Part shown: positions 33,475 to 41,268 of the stretch, in pieces | Position numbering within the stretch: the first letter of the stretch is position 1 | How the letters are laid out: every line of letters starts with the position of its first letter | Source: Mangrovimonas yunxiaonensis | Lineage (GTDB): Bacteria; Bacteroidota; Bacteroidia; Flavobacteriales; Flavobacteriaceae | Length of the DNA: 64,000 nucleotides | NCBI RefSeq assembly: GCF_000733475.1 | Contig: NZ_JPFK01000005.1 | Location: forward strand, 310,001 to 374,000 | Direction: 5' to 3' | Translations under genes and position numbers: made by a program | Notes under the pieces: generated by a model | What the model saw: only the letters and a program-made list of their open reading frames with translations | The model's database searches: none | Told to the model about the DNA's origin: nothing

Positions 33475-35340
33475 ATGAGCAAATTCTTTTCAAATTTAAA
33501 AGGTGATGCCTTTGGCGGCATTACGGCGGGTATCGTAGCATTGCCATTGGCCTTGGCATTTGGGGTGTCTTCTGGGCTAGGCGCTACGGCAGGTTTGTAC
33601 GGAGCTATTTTTATTAGCTTTTTTGCAGCTTTGTTTGGAGGCACCAACACGCAAATTTCGGGGCCCACAGCACCCATGACCGCGGTTAGTATGGTGGTTA
33701 TTGCAGGAATTATTGCTGCCAACGATGGCGATGTAACCAAAGCCTTGCCAGCCATTTTAACTGTTTTTCTATTAGCTGGGTTAATGCAAATTGGCTTAGG
33801 TGTTTTAGGACTTGGTAAGTATATTAGATACATTCCTTACCCCGTTGTTTCGGGATTTATGACCGCTATTGGGGTTATTATTCTAATAACACAAATTCTT
33901 CCGGCAGTAGGGTATTACCCAAAGGAGGATTTAGAATTTGTAAACACCTTTAAGCCGCAAGCCGAAGAGGTTATTCTAGAGAATATCTTGAAAGAAGAAG
34001 CCGGAGAGGGCATTTTGGTGCTGGAAGACTTTAAAGAAACCATTTCCAGAGCCGAACAGGTTACGCAAGACGATATTATGAAAGAAGCTAAAACCTTAGC
34101 AGCCAAAGAGGCCTCAGGGGTTTTAGGGACGTTTAAAGTTTTGGGTAAGGCCTTAGGCAATATTAGTTGGTTAGAGTTAATGTTGGCTTTAGGAACCATT
34201 ATCATTATTTATGGTTTTAAGCGCATAACCACGGCGGTGCCTAGTACATTGGTTGCCCTATTGGTTATGTCTGGTTTGGCGGTAGCGCTAGGGCTAGACT
34301 ATAGGCGAATTGAAGAAATTCCTAGCGGTTTTCCTGTTCCTAATTTGGCCATTTTTACCGAGTTTCAACTAAGCAGCATTACACCTTATGTGTTTACGGC
34401 ATTAACCCTAGCCTTGTTAGGGGCAATCGACTCGTTGTTAACAAGTGTCGTGGCCGATAACATGACCAAAACCAAGCACAAGCCCAACAAGGAATTGATG
34501 GGGCAGGGTATAGGGAATAGCATAGCTGCTATTTTTGGCGGTATTCCGGGCGCAGGAGCAACCATAAGAACGGTGGTTAACATTCAATCGGGAGGAAAAA
34601 CCAGATTGTCTGGTATGATTGCTGGCGTGTTGCTTTTAGTGGTATTGTTGGCATTGGGGCCTATAGCTTCCCAAATTCCAGCAGCCGTATTGGCCGGGAT
34701 TTTAATAACCGTTGGTATTGGTGTTATGGACTATAAAGGCTTAAAAGCCATACCAAGTTTACCAAAAGATGTTAAATTAGGACCGTTAAAAGTAAGTTCA
34801 GAAGTTATTATCATGCTAATTGTATTGGCCTTATCAACGTTCTGGAACTTGGTTTATGCCGTAGGAATAGGCTTGGTTATTGCTTCGCTAATGTTTATGA
34901 AAAAAATTGGCGACCTTACGGCACAGCGTTCAGATGTTAAAGCTCTGGCCAACGAAAAAGCTTGGGACGACGAGAAGGATTTCCCTGTATCGCTTAAGGA
35001 AGAAGTCTTTATCAAGCACCTAAAAGGGCCATTGTTCTTTGGAACCACAAGCGACTTTCAAAGTTTGGCAGACCAGATACCAAGTACGGCATCAACGGTT
35101 GTCATCAGATTGGGGCGCATGCAATATATGGACCAGTCGGGACTGTACGCTATGGAAGACGTGCTCCAAGAGCTTCGTAAAAACAAAGTAAGGGTGCTGT
35201 TTGTCGATTTATTAAAACAACCTAGGTATATGATGGAACGCATAGACATTATTCCCGATTTAATTTCAGAAGAGCATATCTTTAAGACATTTAAAGCGTG
35301 TACACAATGGATAAAAAATAACGTAGAAAATAAATATTAA
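33475..35340 (+). CDS. SulP family transporter with STAS domain and soluble insertion (second copy)
   Basis: A 621-residue SulP protein: start GDAFGGITAGIVALPLALAFGVSSG, ISGPTAPMTA motif, LGAIDSLLTSVVADNMT, and a full C-terminal STAS domain (about 500-615, LKGPLFFGTTSDFQSL, MQYMDQSGLYAMEDVLQEL). Between helices there is an about 85-residue hydrophilic helical insertion (residues 147-231), about 50 longer than in the first copy. It ends 14 bases before carbonic anhydrase. The pairing resembles BicA/DAB-like or Na-dependent bicarbonate uptake modules, pointing to bicarbonate as substrate. Confidence 0.9.
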   Translation: MSKFFSNLKGDAFGGITAGIVALPLALAFGVSSGLGATAGLYGAIFISFFAALFGGTNTQISGPTAPMTAVSMVVIAGIIAANDGDVTKALPAILTVFLLAGLMQIGLGVLGLGKYIRYIPYPVVSGFMTAIGVIILITQILPAVGYYPKEDLEFVNTFKPQAEEVILENILKEEAGEGILVLEDFKETISRAEQVTQDDIMKEAKTLAAKEASGVLGTFKVLGKALGNISWLELMLALGTIIIIYGFKRITTAVPSTLVALLVMSGLAVALGLDYRRIEEIPSGFPVPNLAIFTEFQLSSITPYVFTALTLALLGAIDSLLTSVVADNMTKTKHKPNKELMGQGIGNSIAAIFGGIPGAGATIRTVVNIQSGGKTRLSGMIAGVLLLVVLLALGPIASQIPAAVLAGILITVGIGVMDYKGLKAIPSLPKDVKLGPLKVSSEVIIMLIVLALSTFWNLVYAVGIGLVIASLMFMKKIGDLTAQRSDVKALANEKAWDDEKDFPVSLKEEVFIKHLKGPLFFGTTSDFQSLADQIPSTASTVVIRLGRMQYMDQSGLYAMEDVLQELRKNKVRVLFVDLLKQPRYMMERIDIIPDLISEEHIFKTFKACTQWIKNNVENKY

Positions 35341-35354
35341 AAAATACTAAGATA

Positions 35355-35984
35355 ATGAAAGCACATACAAAAGAATCACAAGCAACCATGACACCAGAAA
35401 AGTCGTTGCAATTTTTAAAGGAAGGAAACGTGAGGTTTCAAAGCAACCTAAAAGCAAATAGAAATTTATTAGAACAAGTAAACGATACTAGCGATGGGCA
35501 ATTTCCTTTTGCAACCATTTTAAGTTGTATAGACTCTCGCGTATCGGCCGAGCTGGTTTTCGACCAAGGGTTAGGAGACATATTTAGTGTTCGTATTGCC
35601 GGAAATTTTGTTAATGAAGACATTTTAGGAAGCATGGAGTTTGCCTGTAAACTAGCGGGCACAAAGCTAATAGTTGTATTGGGGCATACCAGCTGCGGCG
35701 CCATAAAAGGGGCTTGCGACCACGCCGAAATGGGGAATTTAACCAAGTTAATCGAAAAAATAACCCCAGCCGTAAATGCAACAGACCTACCAAAAGACGA
35801 AAGCCAAAGAACATCTAAAAATTTGGAATTTGTAGATTCGGTAGCCAAAAAGAATGTCGAATTAACCCTAGATCGCATTCACCAAGAAAGCCCTATCCTT
35901 TCGGAAATGGCGAAAAATGGCGAAATCATGATTATAGGTGCCATGTACGACATTAATACTGGTGGGGTTACTTTTTACGAGTAA
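35355..35984 (+). CDS. Beta-class carbonic anhydrase
   Basis: A 209-residue zinc enzyme interconverting carbon dioxide and bicarbonate. Zinc and catalytic residues are Cys58, Asp60 and Arg62 in SCIDSRVSAE, and His111 and Cys114 in LGHTSCGAIKGA. FVNEDILGSMEFA and GAMYDINTGGV are also typical. No signal peptide, so cytoplasmic. Located directly behind a SulP transporter, it would supply or use bicarbonate for carboxylases such as those of fatty acid synthesis and anaplerosis. Confidence 0.95.
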   Translation: MKAHTKESQATMTPEKSLQFLKEGNVRFQSNLKANRNLLEQVNDTSDGQFPFATILSCIDSRVSAELVFDQGLGDIFSVRIAGNFVNEDILGSMEFACKLAGTKLIVVLGHTSCGAIKGACDHAEMGNLTKLIEKITPAVNATDLPKDESQRTSKNLEFVDSVAKKNVELTLDRIHQESPILSEMAKNGEIMIIGAMYDINTGGVTFYE

Positions 35985-36021
35985 AAAATTCTAAAGCACC
36001 TTAAAAAGGTGTTGCCATATA

Positions 36022-36050
36022 AAAGCCGCTTTGTTACAAAGCGGCTTTAT
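36022..36050. terminator. Bidirectional terminator between carbonic anhydrase and cvpA
   Basis: AAAGCCGCTTTG and CAAAGCGGCTTT form a 12-bp stem with a 3-base loop. A smaller hairpin (CACCTT/AAGGTG) sits at 35997-36011 just upstream. Confidence 0.88.
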
Positions 36051-36052
36051 TG

Positions 36053-36592
36053 TTATGTAGTGGGTTGTTGTTCTGGAAGTTCGTCTTGATCCTGTTCTTC
36101 TAAAGGAACATCTGTATTTAAAATACTGGGAAATATTGTGGGAGCCAAAGCTTTTACCGGCTGGTATAAAAGCGATTCGCCTAAGCTTTCCTCATTGGCA
36201 AACGGAATGGTTTTATTCATCCTATCAAACACCACCAATAGAACACTTAAGATCAGGGCTATTTTAAGTCCGCCAAAAACACCCCCTAGAAGTTTATTAA
36301 TAATGCCCAAAGCAGCAAAATTGGCCAATTTGGTTAAGGCTTTTCCGGCTAGGGCAATGGCTAGAACAATAATAACAAAGGTTATGGCAAAAGCAGTGGC
36401 ACTAATTACCTTGTCGTCCCAATCAACTTTAGCTTGTAAAAAATCGCCTGCATAATTGCTAAAGTGTATGGCACCATAAACACCGGCAACCAAAGCCACT
36501 AGCGAAGCCACTTCAACAAAAAGCCCTTTCATAAACCCGCGAACCAGCCCAAATAAAATTAAAGCTGCCAAAACAATATCAATACCGCTCAT
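36053..36592 (-). CDS. CvpA family membrane protein
   Basis: A 179-residue protein with four membrane helices, starting MSGIDIVLAALILFGLVRGFMKGLFVEVASLVALV and carrying the family pattern FAITFVIIVLAIALAGKALTKLANFAALGIINKLLGGVFGGLKI. The C-terminal tail is acidic and Q-rich. CvpA is linked to colicin V production and cell-envelope functions in E. coli; in Bacteroidota the role is unclear. Divergent from the small gene upstream of pheS. Confidence 0.9.
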   Translation of the reverse strand: MSGIDIVLAALILFGLVRGFMKGLFVEVASLVALVAGVYGAIHFSNYAGDFLQAKVDWDDKVISATAFAITFVIIVLAIALAGKALTKLANFAALGIINKLLGGVFGGLKIALILSVLLVVFDRMNKTIPFANEESLGESLLYQPVKALAPTIFPSILNTDVPLEEQDQDELPEQQPTT

Positions 36593-36618
36593 AATGTAAT
36601 ATTTCTGTAAATATAAAC

Positions 36619-36626
36619 TAACTTTG
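36619..36626 (+). promoter_or_regulatory. Minus-7 box upstream of the 119-residue gene
   Basis: TAACTTTG is a full TAnnTTTG match, 17-24 bases before the start codons. No TTG at the right distance was found. Confidence 0.5.
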
Positions 36627-36642
36627 CAACTTTAAAATGATT

Positions 36643-36999
36643 ATGGCAAGAGACGAGCAATTAAAAGAACGATGGGAACTGGTGGTAAGCAAGCTATCTA
36701 CACAATTTGCCGATGGCGACACACTAGATCTCGATGCAGTAATATACTTAATAGGGGTGCAAGAGCTTGGACAGTTGCACCGGCGATTTAAAAAAGACCA
36801 CAAACTAGATTTAATGCATATAGCCATTTGCAGACTATTGGAACCCTATGGCTATTACGAGTTTGATTATTTTGATGATGATGGGTGGCCACACTACAAG
36901 GTCAAGGAACAGCTGCCTCACTTAAAAGCAGGCGAACAAAGTGTGCTTATGAAAGAGGCCATTGTTAACTATTTTCTAGAAGCCAATTACATACAATAA
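36643..36999 (+). CDS. Conserved flavobacterial protein of unknown function
   Basis: A 118-residue soluble protein beginning MARDEQLKERWELVVSKLS; an ATG at 36637 would add two residues but lies almost at the expected transcription start. Conserved blocks are YLIGVQELGQ, KLDLMHIAICRLLEPYGYYEF, GWPHYKV and LMKEAIVNYF. It often sits by cvpA and pheS in Flavobacteriia. No catalytic motif is visible; the helical and acidic/aromatic pattern gives no clear fold. Confidence 0.75.
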   Translation: MARDEQLKERWELVVSKLSTQFADGDTLDLDAVIYLIGVQELGQLHRRFKKDHKLDLMHIAICRLLEPYGYYEFDYFDDDGWPHYKVKEQLPHLKAGEQSVLMKEAIVNYFLEANYIQ

Positions 37000-37066
37000 C
37001 AGTAAGACGTAGCCCATTTTTTATAATATGTATGGGTAATCCCTAACGCAGTTGGGGTAAAATCGT

Positions 37067-37074
37067 TAAATTTG
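37067..37074 (+). promoter_or_regulatory. Minus-7 box upstream of pheS
   Basis: TAAATTTG is a full TAnnTTTG match 20 bases before the pheS start codon. The nearest TTG (37052) is too close to be its partner. Confidence 0.5.
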
Positions 37075-37093
37075 CAGCCATTATTACAATATC

Positions 37094-38113
37094 ATGATAG
37101 ATAAAATAAAAGAGCTTATTGTTGAAGCCGAGGCGTTTACAGCAAAATCTAAAGAAGAGGTAGAAGAGTTTCGTATTAAATACCTTGGAAAAAAAGGCTT
37201 GTTAAACACCTACTTTGCCGAGTTTAAAAATGTAGCAAACGACCAGAAAAAGGAGTTTGGGCAAACGATTAATACCTTAAAAAACACGGTACAGGAAAAA
37301 GTTAACGCCCTAAAGGAAGAGCTGGAAAGCAAAGAAGATCGTAAAGGCCTTTATGGCGATTTGTCTAGACCTGGCGAACCCATAGAAATTGGTGCGCGCC
37401 ATCCTATTTCAATCGTAAAAAATCAAATCATCGATATTTTTTCCCGCATTGGTTTTAACGTAAGCGAAGGACCAGAAATTGAAGACGATTGGCACAACTT
37501 TACCGCGTTAAACTTGCCAGAATATCACCCGGCACGCGACATGCAGGATACCTTTTTTATTCAAACCAATCCAGATATCTTGTTGCGTACGCATACCAGT
37601 TCGGTACAGGTGCGTTATATGGAAAACAACAAGCCGCCCATTCGAACGATTTCACCAGGACGCGTGTACAGAAACGAAGCCATTTCGGCGCGTTCGCACT
37701 GTTTCTTCCATCAAGTAGAAGGTTTGTATATTGATAAAGATGTAAGCTTTGCCGATTTAAAGCAAACCCTACAGTATTTCACTACCGAAATGTTTGGGAA
37801 AAGTAAAATACGGCTACGCCCATCGTATTTCCCATTTACAGAGCCTAGTGCCGAGGTAGATGTGTATTGGGGCTTAGAGACCGAAATAGATTACCGCATT
37901 ACAAAAGGTACCGGTTGGTTAGAAATTATGGGCTGTGGTATGGTAGATCCCAATGTGTTGGATAACTGCGGGATAGACTCCAAAAAATACTCGGGCTTTG
38001 CCTTTGGTATGGGAATCGATCGTATTGCCATGTTATTACACCAAATAGGAGATATTCGCTTATTAAGTGAAAACGATGTGCGGTTTTTAGAGCAGTTTAA
38101 ATCGGCGCTTTAA
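37094..38113 (+). CDS. pheS: Phenylalanine-tRNA ligase alpha subunit
   Basis: A 339-residue catalytic subunit that charges tRNA-Phe as an alpha2-beta2 enzyme. The N-terminal coiled coil (about 1-85) binds tRNA. Class II motifs are visible: motif 2 ISPGRVYRNEAISARSHCFFHQVEGL, LEIMGCGMVDPNVL, and motif 3 GFAFGMGIDRIAMLLHQIGDIR. Length is normal. pheT is not in the window, so the two subunits are encoded apart, as usual in Bacteroidota. A strong terminator follows. Confidence 0.97.
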   Translation: MIDKIKELIVEAEAFTAKSKEEVEEFRIKYLGKKGLLNTYFAEFKNVANDQKKEFGQTINTLKNTVQEKVNALKEELESKEDRKGLYGDLSRPGEPIEIGARHPISIVKNQIIDIFSRIGFNVSEGPEIEDDWHNFTALNLPEYHPARDMQDTFFIQTNPDILLRTHTSSVQVRYMENNKPPIRTISPGRVYRNEAISARSHCFFHQVEGLYIDKDVSFADLKQTLQYFTTEMFGKSKIRLRPSYFPFTEPSAEVDVYWGLETEIDYRITKGTGWLEIMGCGMVDPNVLDNCGIDSKKYSGFAFGMGIDRIAMLLHQIGDIRLLSENDVRFLEQFKSAL

Positions 38114-38134
38114 TACATGGTATATAAATATGTT

Positions 38135-38169
38135 AACCCGTTGAAAAACAATTTTCAACGGGTTTTTTT
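38135..38169 (+). terminator. Strong terminator after pheS
   Basis: AACCCGTTGAAAA and TTTTCAACGGGTT form a 13-bp stem with a short loop, followed by a T-run. Confidence 0.92.
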
Positions 38170-38187
38170 ATTTGGAAAACCAGTATT

Positions 38188-38218
38188 TTGTTTTTTCATA
38201 AAAGTAAAAGTATCTTCA
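38188..38218 (+). promoter_or_regulatory. Candidate promoter of the helicase gene
   Basis: TTG at 38188-38190 and TATCTTCA at 38211-38218 are 20 bases apart; the minus-7 box has two mismatches. Start codon 19 bases downstream. Confidence 0.35.
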
Positions 38219-38236
38219 TAGCTTATTGTAAAAAGT

Positions 38237-40672
38237 ATGAAGGAAAACATAGAACTTGATTTAGCTTGGAGTTTTGTTACTAAAACCAACCGGAATATCT
38301 TTTTGACGGGAAAAGCAGGTACAGGAAAAACAACATTTCTTCATAAATTAAAAAAAGAATGCCGTAAACGCCTGATTGTTGTAGCCCCAACAGGAGTGGC
38401 TGCTATTAATGCAAAAGGGGTGACCATTCATTCGTTTTTTCAAATGCCTTTTGGCCCTATTTTGCCAAACGAAGACCTGCAAACCGCTTCAAAGTTTAGT
38501 AGGAAGTTCAGTAAAACAAAAATCAACATCATTAAGTCACTCGATTTACTAATTATTGATGAAATTAGTATGGTGCGAGCAGATTTGCTGGATGGTATTG
38601 ATAAGGTGTTAAGGCGGTTTAAAAACAGACAATTGCCCTTTGGTGGTACACAATTACTAATGATTGGCGACCTCCAGCAATTATCTCCTGTTGTCAAGGA
38701 ACACGAATGGCAATTGTTAAAGTCATATTATAAAAATTATTTTTTCTTCAGCAGTTTGGCCTATGAGCAATGTCGGGCCATAACAATAGAATTAAAACAT
38801 ATTTACAGACAAGAAAACCCTGTTTTTATTGCTATTTTAAATGGCATTAGAAACAATCAATTATCACAACAATCGGCAGATGAGCTCAATAAAAGATATC
38901 AGCCTGATTTTAGTCCCAAAGAAGGCTATATTTCTTTAACAACACACAACCGAAAAGCCGCCCAGATAAACCAAAAAAAATTGGATGAGTTAGAAGGAGA
39001 AACACAGACCTACCAAGCCATTTTAGCGGGCGATTTCCCAGAACATGCTTTTCCAAATAAAGACGACTTGCAACTAAAAATAGGGGCACAAGTCATGTTT
39101 ATTAAAAATGACAGCGCGGCTGAAAAGCGGTATTTTAATGGAAAAATAGGCAAGGTCATTGCGTTAAGCGAAGATGAGGTTGTGGTACGTTGTCCCCAAG
39201 ACGATTTTAATATTACCACGTCATTTGAAACTTGGGAAAATATTAAATACACTGTTAATAACGCTACCAAAGAAATTACAGAAGACAAAATAGGAAGCTA
39301 TTCACAAATACCATTGCGATTGGCTTGGTCTATTACCATACACAAAAGTCAGGGGTTAACGTTTGAAAAAGCCATTATTGATGCTGAAGATGCCTTTGCC
39401 CATGGACAAACTTATGTGGCTTTAAGCAGATGTAAATCTTTAGAGGGTTTGGTTTTAAAAAGTAAAATATCCCCGCAACAAATTATTACCGATAGCCATG
39501 TGGTATCCTTTAATAAAACGGCGGAAAACAACCAACCTAACGAAGGCATTTTACAAGAATCCAAACGGCAGTTTCAGTTGGATTTAATTTCAGAAGTGTT
39601 TAATTTTTATGAGTTTTTGCACCCAACAAATCGGACGCTGGATATTTACTATAAAAACCGAAATAGTATTGAAGGCAAGCTGGAAGAACCACTAAAGCGG
39701 ATTAAAAACTTAGTAACCCATTTATTAAAAATCAGCAATTCCTTCAATTTACAATTGCAAACAGTGGTTGGTAAAACCGAAATTCCTGAAACCAGCAATG
39801 CATTGCAAGACCGTTTTGTTAAGGCAATAAGCTACTTTAATGAGCAAACCAAATCAGGCATTGAGACGGCTATAAATGCCATAAGTTTTACTACAGATAA
39901 TAAAACGGTTGATAAAGATATTGTAAAACAATTAGATGCTTTAGAAGAATTGCTAGCGGCAAAATTATTCTATTTTGAAGGCTTGAAAAATGAGTTCCAT
40001 ACGGATGCTTTTTTAAAATTAAGAGCCGAATCGGTTTTCCTATTAAACGTACAGCCCAAAAAACAACGAAAAACAGTTGTTGAAGGCACATCCAATACAA
40101 AGCTTTTCGAACTGCTTAAGGCCTTAAGAAGCCAGATAGCAACTAGGGAAAACGTGGCGCATTTTCAAATTTTTACACAAAAATCCTTGTATGCCATGTG
40201 TGAGTTGCTACCAACCACAAAGCAAGAACTTAAGGCAGTACATGGTATGGGGAAAAAGCGCATTGAAACATATGGTGCAGAAATTCTTGAAGTAATTTCA
40301 GAATACATCAATGATAACAATGTTGTTGTTCAAAACAATTTTAATTCAGAATCTAAACACCCTAAACGAAAAAAAGGCGATTCACAAAAAGCATCCCTGC
40401 AACTGTTCAAACAAGGAAAAACCATTGCGCAAATAGCTGACGAACGGGAACTCAATACCAATACCATCTTTGGGCATTTAGCAAGCTTTATCCCATCGGG
40501 AGAAATTGAAATTACCGATTTAATGACCAAAACGAACTACAAGGAGCTTAAAAAAGTGATACCAACCAAGACATTTGATAATCTATCGGATTTGAAACAT
40601 CAATTAGATGAAAAATTCTCTTATGGCGAAATAAGACTTGTGCTTAATGAGCTGGAAAAGCTCTCAGGATAA
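38237..40672 (+). CDS. Pif1/RecD-like helicase with HRDC and helix-turn-helix domains
   Basis: An 811-residue superfamily 1B DNA helicase. Walker A is FLTGKAGTGKTTF near residue 24, GVAAINAKGVTIHSFF motif Ia, LLIIDEISMVRADLL Walker B, LLMIGDLQQLSPV motif III, and WSITIHKSQGLTFEKAIID plus AYVALSRCKSLEGL close the core near residue 410. After a long linker come an HRDC domain (about 635-705, LFELLKALRSQIA, MCELLPTTKQELKAVHGMG) and a helix-turn-helix domain (about 715-765, QLFKQGKTIAQIADEREL). This arrangement is widespread in Bacteroidota. Likely role in replication-fork or G-quadruplex processing; inferred. Confidence 0.88.
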   Translation: MKENIELDLAWSFVTKTNRNIFLTGKAGTGKTTFLHKLKKECRKRLIVVAPTGVAAINAKGVTIHSFFQMPFGPILPNEDLQTASKFSRKFSKTKINIIKSLDLLIIDEISMVRADLLDGIDKVLRRFKNRQLPFGGTQLLMIGDLQQLSPVVKEHEWQLLKSYYKNYFFFSSLAYEQCRAITIELKHIYRQENPVFIAILNGIRNNQLSQQSADELNKRYQPDFSPKEGYISLTTHNRKAAQINQKKLDELEGETQTYQAILAGDFPEHAFPNKDDLQLKIGAQVMFIKNDSAAEKRYFNGKIGKVIALSEDEVVVRCPQDDFNITTSFETWENIKYTVNNATKEITEDKIGSYSQIPLRLAWSITIHKSQGLTFEKAIIDAEDAFAHGQTYVALSRCKSLEGLVLKSKISPQQIITDSHVVSFNKTAENNQPNEGILQESKRQFQLDLISEVFNFYEFLHPTNRTLDIYYKNRNSIEGKLEEPLKRIKNLVTHLLKISNSFNLQLQTVVGKTEIPETSNALQDRFVKAISYFNEQTKSGIETAINAISFTTDNKTVDKDIVKQLDALEELLAAKLFYFEGLKNEFHTDAFLKLRAESVFLLNVQPKKQRKTVVEGTSNTKLFELLKALRSQIATRENVAHFQIFTQKSLYAMCELLPTTKQELKAVHGMGKKRIETYGAEILEVISEYINDNNVVVQNNFNSESKHPKRKKGDSQKASLQLFKQGKTIAQIADERELNTNTIFGHLASFIPSGEIEITDLMTKTNYKELKKVIPTKTFDNLSDLKHQLDEKFSYGEIRLVLNELEKLSG

Positions 40673-40706
40673 GAGGAAAACGCTATTTAACAATTTCTTA
40701 ACTTCG

Positions 40707-40732
40707 TTTAGTTCGGTTTGTTCCGAACTAAA
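40707..40732. promoter_or_regulatory. Perfect palindromic operator in the efflux regulator promoter
   Basis: TTTAGTTCGG (40707-40716) and CCGAACTAAA (40723-40732) are exact complements around TTTGTT. The site lies immediately before the minus-7 box at 40736, where a bound repressor would block polymerase. The obvious candidate ligand is the GbsR/MarR protein encoded downstream; TetR is an alternative. Confidence 0.75.
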
Positions 40733-40735
40733 TGT

Positions 40736-40743
40736 TACTTTTG
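40736..40743 (+). promoter_or_regulatory. Minus-7 box of the efflux operon
   Basis: TACTTTTG is a full TAnnTTTG match, 3 bases past the operator. Transcription would begin near 40750, so the ATG at 40732 cannot be the start of the regulator. Confidence 0.6.
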
Positions 40744-40758
40744 CATGGTAAAATTAAA

Positions 40759-41253
40759 ATGACGATGAATTTAATAGCAACAAGAAAGAGTGAACTGGTA
40801 GAGAAATTGGGTATTTTCTTAGAAAAAAAAGAGCAAATGGCTCCTGTGGCCGCAAGGATTTTTTCATACATTATTTTAACAGGAAAGCAAGGCACAACCT
40901 TCGAAGATTTGGTGTCTAACCTCTGTGCTAGTAAAAGTACCATTTCTACGCACCTAAGTCATTTACAGGATTTAAAAAAAATAGACTATTTTACTAGACC
41001 AGGTGACCGAAAGAAATATTTTACCATAAACAAACACACCATGATTCAAGGAATTAGCGATATGGTAGAGGAGTGGAAAAACGAAAAACAATTACATATA
41101 GAAATAAAGGCCTATAAAGAAGATGCCAACAAAACGTTAGAAGAAGAAAACCAGTTCGAACTGGGGTTTCACGATAGTTTTATAGACTTCTTAGATGGGG
41201 CAATGACATCCATAACCAAATTAAAAGAAACAATAATCAATAACAAACACTAA
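40759..41253 (+). CDS. GbsR/MarR family transcriptional regulator of the efflux operon
   Basis: A 164-residue winged-helix protein. The DNA-binding region (about 20-80) shows PVAARIFSYIILTGKQGTTFEDLVSNLCASKSTISTHLSHLQ, followed by the wing with KIDYFTRPGDRKKYF; the remainder is a helical dimerisation part. I start it at 40759 (a second ATG at 40765 is equally possible) because the 40732 ATG lies inside the operator-promoter. It precedes the RND genes by 15 bases, so it is cotranscribed and probably autoregulates through the palindrome. Confidence 0.85.
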   Translation: MTMNLIATRKSELVEKLGIFLEKKEQMAPVAARIFSYIILTGKQGTTFEDLVSNLCASKSTISTHLSHLQDLKKIDYFTRPGDRKKYFTINKHTMIQGISDMVEEWKNEKQLHIEIKAYKEDANKTLEEENQFELGFHDSFIDFLDGAMTSITKLKETIINNKH

Positions 41254-41268
41254 TACAAGTCAAAAAAA

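Noticed and set aside
40732-40758. Upstream start for the GbsR/MarR regulator
   Set aside because: It overlaps the operator and minus-7 box, so it would precede the transcript.
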